A stretch of 64,000 nucleotides of DNA from Todiramphus chloris collaris (taxonomy: Eukaryota > Chordata > Aves > Coraciiformes > Alcedinidae), in contig JANVCC010000270.1 of assembly GCA_025345505.1 (NCBI GenBank), positions 8,211,625 through 8,275,624 of the forward strand. Direction: 5' to 3'. Shown piece by piece: positions 49,951-62,292 of this stretch. A model generated the notes under the pieces. It made no database searches. It was given only the letters and a program-made list of their open reading frames with translations, and was not told where the DNA came from. Within the stretch, counting starts at the first letter, position 1. Every line of letters begins with the position of its first letter. A program made the translations under genes and the position numbers.

Positions 49951-52900
49951 TACTGTCATGAACTCTGCCTTTGTCACGGCTGCCTTCAGTTGAGTGGCAA
50001 ATTCTGCAAGCTCCCTGACAGCGCAGTTGAAACTGAGTGTGTTCAGAAGGGTACTCTGCTCCCCCTGAAGCTCAGATCTCCTCTGGAGCACTGCCTTACC
50101 AAGTTTTTCTACTCTGGTAAAGCTTTTTGCCTTTGTGAAGTGTCACAGCCTCCAGGGCTCCTTCTCCATTTCCATAACCTCTTTCCAAGTGACAACAATT
50201 TATCTGTTTCCCAGCCAGCTCCAACTGAACAAGCTCTTTTTCACCATACTGACACCCACTGTAAGAACACCAGATCAGTACAGTTGTGCTCCCTGCAGCT
50301 CTTCAGCCTTTTCTGGCCTGTCCTACAGTTGAAGACTTCCTCTCAGGAAAATTGCCTCGCGTGGGATAAAACTACAGTAAAAATAGCAACAGCTGACAGC
50401 AGGGTCAGCCTGAAAGTCAAAAGGCTCACGCAGCATGTTATCAATATTTGAAGTGTCTGACAACCTTTAGTTAATGCCACAGTGCATACTATGTACTGTG
50501 ACCACACAATTGCATTATTCGTCTTCACGTCATGTGCAAAACAAACCTGACTGTTGTTCATGAGATTTTCAACTTCTGCAAAGGCAAAATCACTAACGTG
50601 CACTAGCACTGGGGGGGAATTTCCAACAAGCTTTCCAAGGGGGGCAAAAAAAAGTCAAGAGCTCTCTGCTCCTGTTCCTCATCTCCTTCAGAAAGCTGCA
50701 GAACAGAGTGCTAAATGACCGTACCGTGGTCACCTGAAAAGCAGCTCTAAGCACTTATTCAGTGGCTCTTCAAGAACAAAGTATCAAATACTTTAAAGCA
50801 CTTCACATTTAATACATACCCAAACTTAGAAAGGGAATAGCCAATAAAATAGGAGACTACCTAGATTCTTATTTCAGTAAAGAATCAGAGAACACTACAG
50901 AGAGAGCACAAATTAAGAGCTGTTGTGATAACTGGGTAGTGTCTGGCATTAGGAGACTGAAGGAAACCACACTGCTGTGTAAAAGGGGTATAGTGTCTGA
51001 AATGATGTGCAGTTAGGATCAGCTATCACAGGGCTTAACATGCTAGCTCCTCAGACTCCACCAAACTGGTTCATTAGGATCTTGGCTAACTGAAATCAGA
51101 GAGATGCTGTTGGAGAAGGAAGTTACTGGTGTTGCCAGCTGCTCACTTGAGGGATAAACGCCTTTAAGATCCCAAGCACTGAACAGTTCACCAAACTACA
51201 GTTTACCTTTTTTTGCCAGACTGCTTGTAGCTCACTCGCCAAGCCTCAGTCACCCCTCCTTCTGCCTTCCTTTCTTCCCCTATATGACAATGTGCAGTGT
51301 AACGTTGTTAACTGACCACATTAGTGAAGGTCAGAGGCAAGCATCCTGTTGAATTCATTCAGCGTGGATCGGCAGAGAAGTTGCAAACCCGGACCAAAGC
51401 TGATTCTCTCCATCCCCTCTGAAACTCTGGCTCCTGACATGCACACCAGGCTTGACTTTGAAATTCCCTTTTGATGCCACTACATGGAAATCTCAATTTT
51501 AAAGTTCCCTTTTAGTACGACTACTGCCTGTGCTTTCTTTTAAACTATTGTGAAGAACTAGGAACAGAGAAAGCTATATTTTTATATCAGTATTCCAGAG
51601 GCACATAAAAAGGGAATTTAGCTTTGCCCTCATGATTTATACTGCCAATAGAAAGCTTTAACTAAGTTACAGTAATATTATTCAGTTGAATTTAGTTTGT
51701 TGTATAGCAAACATATGTGAGCTATAAATCCCAAGAAACAAAAGAAATAATCTCTTTAGCTGTAGGCACATTTATATCACCAGAGGGTTTAGCTATGCTT
51801 TCAAGATTTTGTCTATTCAATGCTAATGCCAATGGATTAGACAGATTAGATCTGCCTACCAGTGCAGCTCCTCAATAAATTACAGGCTTTCTAGCCACAG
51901 CAGGCCCTCAATAATTCCATTTTCTGCAGCAATAAAAATGCATCTTTGGAAGAAAAGCAAGCAGTCAGTCATCGAGCTGTTCGCTGAAAGTTCTGTTAGC
52001 ATCTTAAGAATACAACCATACGTTGAAGCATTCCCACCAGCCTGTAGGTCGCTCTGGGCGCAGCAGGACTAAGGAAGGCTGATTTCCTACAGAATTAGGT
52101 CCTGAATTCAGCACCCAGAGTGCAATGCAGCCCCTGAGCCCTCCAGCACAGCACAGCGGTATCCCTAAGCTCCCTTCACAGCAGTCAGTACTCAGACAAT
52201 GCCTGGCCTCCATCCCACACACAGCTCTCTGCCTTCCCAGTGTCCTCCCACAGCATTCCTGCATCACCTCCTCTCTGTATCTCCCCCTTCCTACGGTTAC
52301 CACCATCATCCTCCCAGCTCCCACCAGCCCAGTGCGACATCCGCACTGATGGGTGACCAGTGGCAACCGAACAGGATGAACTGGACCCGAGCTCTGTCTC
52401 CTCCAGTCTGGCAGAAACCACAATATGCTGGGCAGAGAGGGCAGATGGACAGACAGGAACAGAGAGGCTGGGGGAGCACACTTGTGTTTTCTTCAGAAGC
52501 TAAAAATCTCGTCTCTTCCAAATGCCACTGGGATGCTGCTCGGTGCTTCTTTTCAGAAAGCACATCAGTGTGACAGAGTTACCAGAAAATTCATCTTTCA
52601 AAAATGTCCTGGTATATTCTTCATTGCACATCTTCTGCTTTTGGAAGTTATCTACACAGGTAATTCAAATGAGAGAAAACAGCCAGGAAGTGCACGGCTG
52701 AGTTCTATGCATTTTACTGAAGCCTTTAAGAAGCCATCTGAAAATATGAGTGCTGCTGCCTCAGACTGAGGGGCTCAGCCCCCCCTTCCACCTACAGAGG
52801 GGCCTTGGTGTGACAGAACAGGGTGCACAATGCAACTGCTCAAAGACGGGCTGGTGGCAAGTTTTTCAGTTTCCTCTAGCTGTGAGAGACCAGAGTGGTA

Positions 52901-55253
52901 ACGGCAAGAGACTGGACATGGCTTTGGCTGCTGTGTTATGAGAAAAAAACATTGCTTTCGAAGGACAAGATTAATAGAACTTGACCTAAATGAAAAAAGG
53001 CATTAAGGCCAGCAATACTATACATGAAGGAGGATTCCCCACGTTGGTTAAGATCCTCAGCTGATTTTTTCATCAGAAAGGCAGAGCTCTGAATATGCTT
53101 TTAGTTTTTGGATTGTTGTTGATGATTAAGCTTGGTATGTTGGGGTTTTTTAAGTTATTTACAAAAATGTGAAAATTTACTTACTTTTTCAAAATGTTTT
53201 TAACAGAAATGTTACTGAATGCTCCTCGTCTGCAACTATTTTTTGTTTCAGAATGTAGGTAATGCAGACCCACTCTCCTTCTGAACCCTGTATAAATCTT
53301 AATGAAAACAAATGGCTGTCGTTTATAATTTATCCTCAGACAAGTTTGCATTTTAGAATTCCTTGACTCTTCTAAATCTATCTTTATCTTCTAATAATGT
53401 GAACTACATTAACCTTTCCTGACTCTCGTTGACAGATTTAACTTCCTCCTGAAATGCTGCAATTCTCAGCAATTACTCGAATCTCGCTCTGAGACCTAGA
53501 ATCACAAAAGTGAGAAACATTAAAATGCTTTATTTCAAGTAGGCAGCGTATATATTAATGCAGCAAGAGCTGAGGAGAGTTAACAAATGAGCTCAAGCTT
53601 TCCAAAGTCCCAATATTTTGTATTCCCTTCTGCGTGCAGACAAACTCTAGTCAAACAGAACTAACCCTGACACAGAGAGTGAAGTAGCTTTTAAATGTAT
53701 TACGTTGTTTTCACTGAGCATTCAGTTTGTTCAGCCCAGTGCCAACACAGGATCTCCTTAAATCCCAAACTGCCTTCCTGGGATAAACTGCTGATTATAT
53801 CACAGGAACCTTCATGCCGAAGTATTCGATACCTGGTTGGCATTTTCCCTAGCCAAGTGTGTTCTGCAAGCTTTATGACCCGTGCTGCAGCCGATGCTAT
53901 TTCAGTTCTACGGTAAGTAGAAGCAGCAGCTGAGATAGATCCAAGCCTGTCATTGTCTAATCCAAGGCACCACATGCAGCGTGCTTCATCAGTGATGAAA
54001 AGCAGAAATATAACAGCCAGATGTATCTCAGGCAGAACGGTGGCTTTGGCCACACAGTGTCCAGAAGACGTTTTAATGAAGTCTGATGTCCACAGTGCTA
54101 ATCCGTTCTGTGTGCAGCAAACTCTACACATGAACACACTCAACACCGGCCGTGCATTCTGCCCCAAGAAACTGAAATGACTTTGATTCTGCTCAGCTCT
54201 GAGGTGTGACACCAGCAGTGTCTAGGGAACGAGAGCCGTGCTATCCTCCATGGAATCACTTCAAGGCAAAACTAAATGTTACTGCCCCGAGAATGAAATT
54301 AAGTAATTTTGTCCTCATGCCTGGGTCAGCAGCATGGAATTTGGGAACAGCAGCAGAGCAGGGGTATGGGTGGGGTGGAGGTGCTAGGAGAGAAGTTAAT
54401 AACTAGGTGGTGAAGTTATTGGACTGCACGGGAATAAAGGTGAGGACCTGAAAGAGGTCTGGAAGAATTCCCAAATATCCCTAGGGAGTGGGTACCAGCA
54501 TGGAGTTACAGGATTCTGAGTTGGGGTTTAGGAGCCGTCAGGGTTAGCCTAGGCTCAGAGCTGGTTTTCTTCTCCTCCTTCCCCCCTGACCTCCCACTGT
54601 CCTCCCAGCCTGACCTCAATGCAGGGGATCCCTCTGCCTACTGCTCTTTTCCACACTGTACCTTCTTTCCCCATCTCTCTCCCTGGCAGGCAAACCACCC
54701 TAATTCCCCTCCCATGACCCTCAGATGACTTTCTCCATACATTCCTTTTCTCCCACTTTCCTCAGGAGCTTCCTGCATGTAAGAACAATAACAAGAGCTT
54801 GATGGGACATGGAGGAGAGGAGAGAGAATCATAAAGAATCATAAAATGGACCAACAATGTTCTTTCCCTCCTCTCTTAGAAGGCTGTTCTGGTCATTTAA
54901 TACCTCACTCACCACCAGTCAGGATTTTTCCTGACTGCTTTAATTTTTCCTTGTAAATTCATAGCCTCCTTTTGGATAATGGACGTTTTGAGTCACCAAG
55001 TCTCAGGAATCTGAAAGAAAAGCCAAGTGGAAATCTCTCTCTCTCCAATCTTGAAACAGTTCAGATAGATCTCTCTTGTAACCATTACACCATTACATTT
55101 CTTTACTTCAAAAAATTCCACTGGCTGAATGTTTTGTACAGAACAACCACACCAAGGGCTAAAAATAAGTAGCGTATACCTGTGACTGGAAACAACAGAG
55201 CAGGGCCAGGAAAATCCAAGCAAATGGGGAGCGTTTGACAGCCAAAGGAAGTC

Positions 55254-55283
55254 TCTCAAGTAAAATTACTCTCAAGTAAAATT
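55254..55283. repeat. 14-bp near-tandem duplication
   Basis: TCTCAAGTAAAATT is present at 55254-55267 and 55270-55283, a recent-looking local duplication in non-coding sequence. Confidence 0.8.
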
Positions 55284-56511
55284 TGCTGCTGCAAAGACTA
55301 TTTGAGGAAGAAAAGTCTCCATGGGTTTCTAGGACACTGTTCCAGTGAACCAACTATGTCTCAACCTATCTTTCAAGTCTTATTTGCTTCTTCGATGATT
55401 GACTTGCCACAGGGGAAAAAAAGAAAGCTCTTCATTTTTCTAAACAAGCAACTTACTCATTGTTCTCCACAAACAAACTCTTCATGAAATGAGTGTGTAC
55501 GTTTGTGTGTACGTTAAAAGCTTTCCATTTCAAAACAGTTGTATTAATTTTGGTGCAAAATTTAAGGCTTCCCTCTGACAATATAAAATTACGCTGACTA
55601 GAGTGATGTAAATTGGGTACCATAATAACTAATTTAATCTGTGATGTCTTTCCCTTTCTCTCATAGTAATTATCTTCTACAACACCACGGTGTCGTTGAA
55701 AAACACTAGCACAAATTATGCACAAGAACCACTTTACAAGGAGAAATCAAGAGGATGTATGACAAAACTATATCTGATTACAAACACCGTGTAAACCAAG
55801 ACAATGAGATCACTGTTCCCCTGCAGCTTACAGAGTGCTCCTATTTTATGTTTTTGCCTCATCAACACAGAGCAGGTTTTACAGCTTCCCCCCAACAACC
55901 AGTATCAGTTCACACTGGAATAAACACGCTGGCTCCAAATTTCTGTCAGTGTAAGATGACAAAGCCTTTTCCAGGCTGCACTAGACACTCACACCAGCTA
56001 AGAACCATTCTTATAATCCACAAAATGCATAATGTTTGAACCTTTTCTGAAAAGCAAGTATAAAATGATTGAAAAACACTTCCAAGCAAGCACAGCTACA
56101 TCTTACATTCACCTCTGTGTACAGCAATCACGTACAGTAAAATTCAATGCAGATTTGGGCTTCATAACACAAGGACCACCATAAGGAAAGAAATTTAAAG
56201 GTGGACAGACAAGCAGAAAGAAATAAACCATGTAGTTATCTTAAAATAAACCACTTGGATTGGAACCATGAAAAAAAAACCTTGATTGCTAATCAGAAGA
56301 ATGTATACAAATTAAAACTACTTAGATGGCTACACAGAAAGGTCCCACTTCTCAGAGACACAAATAATACACAACAACAGGTCATACTTCTCTTCTTTCA
56401 AAGACTGATTTATTTTTTTCCTGAAAAGGAAAGCCTTACATTATTCTAATGAAAAATAGTGGGTTTGATTATTTAATTCAGGATTAACTTAATTCAAGAT
56501 TAAATTCAAGG

Positions 56512-56788
56512 CTGTGGGGCAGTGATAGGTCTAGAGGTAATGGATTAAAACTAGAGATGGGTCGATTCAGGTCGGACATTAGGAAGAATTTCTTCCCCAT
56601 GAGGCTGGTGAGACACTGGCACAGGTTGCCCAGAGAGGTGGTGGAAGCCCCATCCTTGGAAGTGTTTCAGCCCAGGCTGGCTGGGGCTGTGAGCAACCTG
56701 CTCTAGTGGGAGGTGTCCCTGCCCATGGCAGGGGGGTTGGAACTGGATGAGCTTTAAGGTCCCTTCCAACCCTGACCATTCTATGATT
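56512..56788 (+). mobile_element. CR1 LINE, 3' fragment
   Basis: A plus-strand CR1 3' portion of about 277 bp running from the ORF2 end (AGGTCGGACATTAGGAAGAA; CACAGGTTGCCCAGAGAGG) through the block GTGGGAGGTGTCCCTGCCC to GGTCCCTTCCAACCCTGACC and CATTCTATGATT. It belongs to the same subfamily as the 26029-26690 copy and looks only moderately diverged. Confidence 0.95.
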
Positions 56789-59700
56789 AAAAAATGCTTC
56801 AGACTTGTCCTCAAGCATAAACCTGACACTGTATTATCTTGCATTAAAGAGCCCTCTAGTGTTCATGGCCCACAGATAGGACAAATTTTTTCAAACGACT
56901 AAGGAACATCCTCACAGATCTTTGCCCGTGAGCTCTACCAAACACCTCCAGCTAGAGGAAATAAAAGAAATTCTAGGCACTGGGTAATACCTCTGCATGA
57001 AGAAAATAATTTAAATTCCATAGGTAAAACTGTATAAGTTAGAAGGGTTTAAACAACATTTCATCCAATCATTAATATTACTCATTGATATATATTTATT
57101 TATATATAGAAAAAGAGCCTTCAGTCTTCTAGAATGAACTAGCTCTCTCGTTCAGTCACCACTACCGAAAGCCAGTGGGTCACGCCACAATTACCTCCAA
57201 AACGGTGTTTTTCTCTACAGGCTCCATTCAGTTCAGTTCTTGAAGGGCCACCCCATTCTAGCCGAAGTAACAAACTGCAAAAACCTTCAGATCATGTTGT
57301 GTAAAAAAGGCAACATCAGCTGAAGGTTTCTTACTCATTGCCATGCCCCAGTCCCCCATCTGCTACAACCAAACCACTGTGGCGATGAGCTCTGGACCAC
57401 ACCAGGACATACCCCACACTGCCACAGGCTGTAGAAAGAGCACAGAGAGAGACTATGCCTTTGTCTTCTCTCTCCACCAGATGAGAAAAGATTTTAACCC
57501 ATTCCTCCACTGAAAAGAGTTGCAAGACAGAGGTCTGTGCCATCTGTAAACCAGCACAAAATACTCTTGGAGTTTGTCCAGAGGGATTCTACCAATAGAT
57601 GCACGGCCACCTGTGCCTGTAGGGCTACGTATATCCTGGACACAAAGAAAGAACAACCTCAGGCACACCTCACCAGAGCACCGTCTTTAAGTTGGGCAAT
57701 AAAAATTGGCATCATCTATCCTTGCAGTTATCAGTGTTGAAATCAAGCTTGAGATCTAGCTGATGATGCAGCTGAGCTGACTTGCAGTGAATGCAGGCCA
57801 ATGAACTCCTCAGAGTGTCTCCGAGCCCTCTCACAGCTCCTCCACTGCATCCTTCGTGGTAATACTCCCAACTCAAGACTGAACCTGTAGAGGTTTTGTC
57901 TTCGGAGGCAGCTCAAGAGAGTTCTGGGATAAGACTTTATTCAAAAACATTCATCTCCTGCATAATGATCACCTCAGTCACCACAGGATCTCCTGTACCA
58001 AACTAATATCAACTATTTGAAGGTGCAGACCAATGGAACAAGACAAAAAGTAATTCTATTGCAAGGAAAGGGCCTTCTGGGATGACACGGACAAGAGCGT
58101 GCAGACCATTAGCAGTGACTCTTAGACATGGCTGATTGCCTCTTAAAGGGGGGAAAGCCAGGGGATGAAGTACAGGACAGGACCAGACTAACTGCTTACA
58201 ACCTCAAGTCACAGGTACCTTTCCTGCCTCTTGAGTTCTCTCTCCCCTGCAGCCATGAAACACCCATCCCAAGGTGCTAAGTGGTAAATGTAACCCTGCA
58301 GTGAAATAAAAGCAAATATATTACATACTCGTATAAATAATACTAGATTTCTATAATTTCTTGGTTTTTAGAAAGCCTGTGCAAAAGTTTTGAGAAGAAA
58401 GTGTGAAAGACATCCCCTGTGACAAGACTGACACTCACCCTCGAGACACACAAGGGCGTCGTTCCAGGGTCCCTGCAGTCTGCTGGAGTCTAGGGATGTA
58501 TTCTGTGCACTCCAAAACACTGCCAGAACAATGGGATTAGGAAGCAGAACACCAGCCTTTCTCTGAGCTCTATTGAGCAGGTCAGAGACATGGAAAGCCA
58601 TTTAGTAACTACTTGCTCACTCTTCCATTAGGAAGATACAAAATAAGTGACACAGCCTTAACTCCCACATGTTTATTTACAGGATTCTTACTGCAGGGAT
58701 TTGAAAGGGATTTTTTGTGTGCCAGTTACTGTAAGGACAAAAAGTGTGAATTATTTTAAATACAGAAAGAAAATGTCAACTCACTGACCTCATAGAGCGT
58801 TTGCACAAAAGCTTTAGAACTGTTTGTAACTTCCTAGCGTTAGCACAAGTCAGTTATCTAAATGTAAATTAAATTTGTTTCCTATCAATAAAATTATCAA
58901 GAGATAATAAGCAAAATACATAAAATCCTGTAGTGATTTTAAGTCTACAAAATTACTCTAGTAAGGTCATTAACCACAAGGTCACAGCACATAGAATTTT
59001 ATGAAGAACAACAGTACCAAGGAAGAAAACCTTGTTTTCCCAAAGGAAATTCACTGCTTCTTCACTATTATTGTATTTCCCCATGTAAATTAGAGTTACA
59101 TTCTCAGTGTCCTGCTATGATTTCCCTCTTCCTGTAACCTCTATTAGAAAATGAAAAAGCAGCATGCAAGAAAGCAGACTGACACTAGAACAGATTAATT
59201 ATGATGCTCTGACACAGGGGAAGGGATTGGTTTATTATATTAGCGATAATATAGATTAATTTTCAAGAACCCTACTGGTCCTACTTCATAGGGACTGTAG
59301 ATGCCAGAAGACTATTTTCTTAAGATAAGCAATAATGCCCAAGGTCAGGAATGAAGTGAGAATGCCGTTATTTGACAGGAGCATTTTCAAATGCACCCCT
59401 GGCTCGGAATCAGGTTTGAGAGGTGCTATCCAGTCAACTGCCACAAACGCAGAGTTTCATTTTCACCCAGACGTAGCCCAAACCCATCAACTACTCTGTT
59501 CCCTGAGAGAGACACAGTGTTATATAGCCAATTTATTCAACATTCTTTCCTCTTCTCCTTAAAAAAGGAAGGTCAAGATAGGGAAAAATACATGCAGTAC
59601 AGATCCCTGTTGAGAGGTGACTCTGCAGAGGGCAACTCAAGTGAGCAAGCGTATTTTCTTCCTCTGAAAACTGAAAACCATAACATGAACATCTACTGCA

Positions 59701-59949
59701 AATGCTTTAAACAGAGCTGGGATTCTGCAGTTAAAAAGATTACAAACACTTCTGCCTCTGTTTCTTAAAAATACAGCAATCATTTGCAAGATGTAAATCA
59801 TACTTCGTATTTCATACACCAATCTTTGATTAATGACCTATTTTTCTTTTCCATTTCCCAAGAGAAGTTTCAGAAACCAACACATTTATCACCTGCAGTC
59901 AAAAACGTTTATGGATCTCCTGAGACACGGATCTCTTCACATGTCCCTA

Positions 59950-60112
59950 AAGCTCACATGCCAGAGGGGGATGAGATGGATCACGCAGGTCCACCTTGCA
60001 AGCCTGTCAAGGTGGCTCTGGATGGCATCCCGCCCCTCCTGCATGCCCACGGCATCACACAGCTTGGTGCCATCCGCAGACTTGCTGAGGGTGCACTCAA
60101 GTACAAGTAGCA
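59950..60112 (-). mobile_element. CR1 LINE, isolated internal ORF2 fragment
   Basis: The minus strand translates as LECTLSKSADGTKLCDAVGM followed by EGRDAIQSHLDRLARWT, matching the CR1 ORF2 segment spanning the FADD motif (here SADG, so the catalytic pair is lost). Neither the 3' UTR nor the tail is present nearby, so it is a relic trimmed on both sides. The left boundary (59940-59990) is unclear. Confidence 0.85.
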
Positions 60113-60892
60113 GTGCTAAATCCAAAATAATACTAGTGAACAGTTTACTGCTTTCTAAGAACACCTTTCCCTTTCCCTACTCGTTAATGCTAGCAGGTTG
60201 CCTGAGTTGAGCGTGAGCTAAGAGCTTCATACCCCAAGCTCTTCTGCCAGAGGACCAAGGGGAGAGAAAGAATGGATAATGCATTGGCGTGAGATGAATC
60301 ACGGCTCGATGGCACTCACCCAAGAGATGGACAGAGAGGGAGGGGCTCAGCAGACCCACAAACACGGGTATTCTGGAAGAGAGGGGCCCTTAGGGGCCGT
60401 ACGCTCCCTCCTGCCATCCAGAGGCTGTCACCCCATGCACTGTACCAGCCCAGCTGCTACCTGCAGCCTGCACCTTACTTCATTCCTCTGTACCCTCATC
60501 CATTCCTGGCACCTCCTGAGCTGGTGGAAGACGAGGGGACCATCAGAGCTCCCTCACCTCCTCAGGACAAAGTAGCACATGTATTCTGAGGACAAGGAGC
60601 CAGGATACAAACCAAATGAGGGCACTGGGAGGTAAGGAGCATGTAATCAGTGCTGAAGGGCACGCTGCACAGTCTGTGGCTTTCTTTAGTGCCTGCCTTG
60701 TACAGCTTTTGCAAATTAACCCACTCAGCAGGCTGCTGAGAATCTGAGCCCCCCACGACATAATATAAATCAATTCAAATGGCAAAACAACCGAGTTCCA
60801 AATTTCAGGAGATGTATTTTTAATAGTAAATTAAAATTAATTACAATTCTAATATGTCCACTTTTACTATGCAAAGATCTATTGTTTTATTC

Positions 60893-61000
60893 AATAAATA
60901 ACATGTAACTATTAAAAATGTTATTAATAACTATTAAAAACTATTAAAATTATTAAAACTAACTATTAAAAATGTTATTAATAAATAACATGTAACTATT
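60893..61000. repeat. AT-rich block of interleaved direct repeats
   Basis: A unit beginning TAACTATTAAAAATG occurs at 60906 and 60960 (24 bp shared), and AATAAATAACATGTAACTAT occurs at 60893 and 60980. Short CTATTAAAA copies lie between. This pattern fits successive local duplications. Confidence 0.8.
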
Positions 61001-62206
61001 ATGCATACATCTCTGCATTTGGCTTTAAGCCCACAAAGTCAGCTCATCTCTGTGGATACTGCAGAATTCCATGATTAATGCTGGCTTTATAGACACACAG
61101 AAAAAGGGAAACATTTCCTAACATACTTAAAAGTGGAAGTATTCAAAAGAATTAAAAGGTTCAAACAAGTATTTAGCTCTGTTTTGTTAATGACAAAGTA
61201 TTTCTGATTCGTACTACATTTTCCCTTCACGTCAAAGAAATCTTGTTGATTCAAAAGGAAATAATTAGAACTGTGAGGAAAGAAAGCACCACGGAACCAA
61301 AACTTTACTTACAGTGTAAATGATTTTTTTAAATATTTATCTGTGATGTAATAGAGTGTCTCCAGCATCTTCCAGTATGATGCAACTAGGGGCTTCCCCT
61401 GAGAGAGGAGCTCCTGTTTGCCTCCTTCCCCTCAGCCCTCCCTTCTTCAGCTTCTTCTACACCAGATCTAGTAACTGTGTAGCCACAGAATCAGTCATTC
61501 CAGCAAGCTCATCTGACAGACAACTTAGGACAGTCTCCTGCCAGCCTCCTAAGGAGAAAGAACAGTTTTCCATCAGGCCAGTTTACAGGACTTCTCTCGC
61601 CCCAGGAATGGGTACAGAAAGGCAAGAGAAACCCATTCCTTGCTGTGGGAGCTGCAGTTGTGCCAGGCAGCATCACATCCAGCCACATGCTCAGGGCACA
61701 GTTCTGAGCTGTAACTGACCTCATTTTATGTTGTTCCCCCCAAAAAGCCAGTCCTGACTTCTCGTTTGTGTCAGAATAGCACTGGTGTAGGCAGATAACC
61801 CACAAGGGCTGGGAGCTGATCAGAGCCTTAATCCTACAATGACAAAAATCCCCACCCCTTCCCAACTGGGCCACGTCTATTATCCAGTCACTCGTGCTGT
61901 TCCTGAGTGCTAGCAGCACAGACTTAGAGACTTCAATGCAAAATCAGAGGAGTGTGGAGGTGAGGAAGAAGAGGAGAGGGGAGCGGGCACAGACCAGCAC
62001 GCTCCTTCTCTGTAAACCTGAGCCAGTCCCCATTGCAATGGGTGAACACCCAGGGAGGTGTGAAACTTCCCTGTCTTTTAGTGGGGTTTGTTTCCACGTC
62101 CTTCCACTCCACAGCAGTATTCTTTATCTTCTGACAGCTTGATGAATGATGCAGCAGAGTGGTCCTGCTAAAGCTGCAGATCTCTTCCTACTCCGTTACA
62201 ATTTAA

Positions 62207-62292
62207 TAAATAAAACCAAACATTTCTTTTTCTCTGTATCTTTTTTTTTTTTTCCTAGTCCATTACTAGTTCCTAAATAAAACCAAACATTT
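62207..62292. repeat. 19-bp direct repeat pair flanking a T-rich segment
   Basis: TAAATAAAACCAAACATTT occurs at 62207-62225 and again perfectly at 62274-62292. The 48 bp between include a T13 run. Confidence 0.85.
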
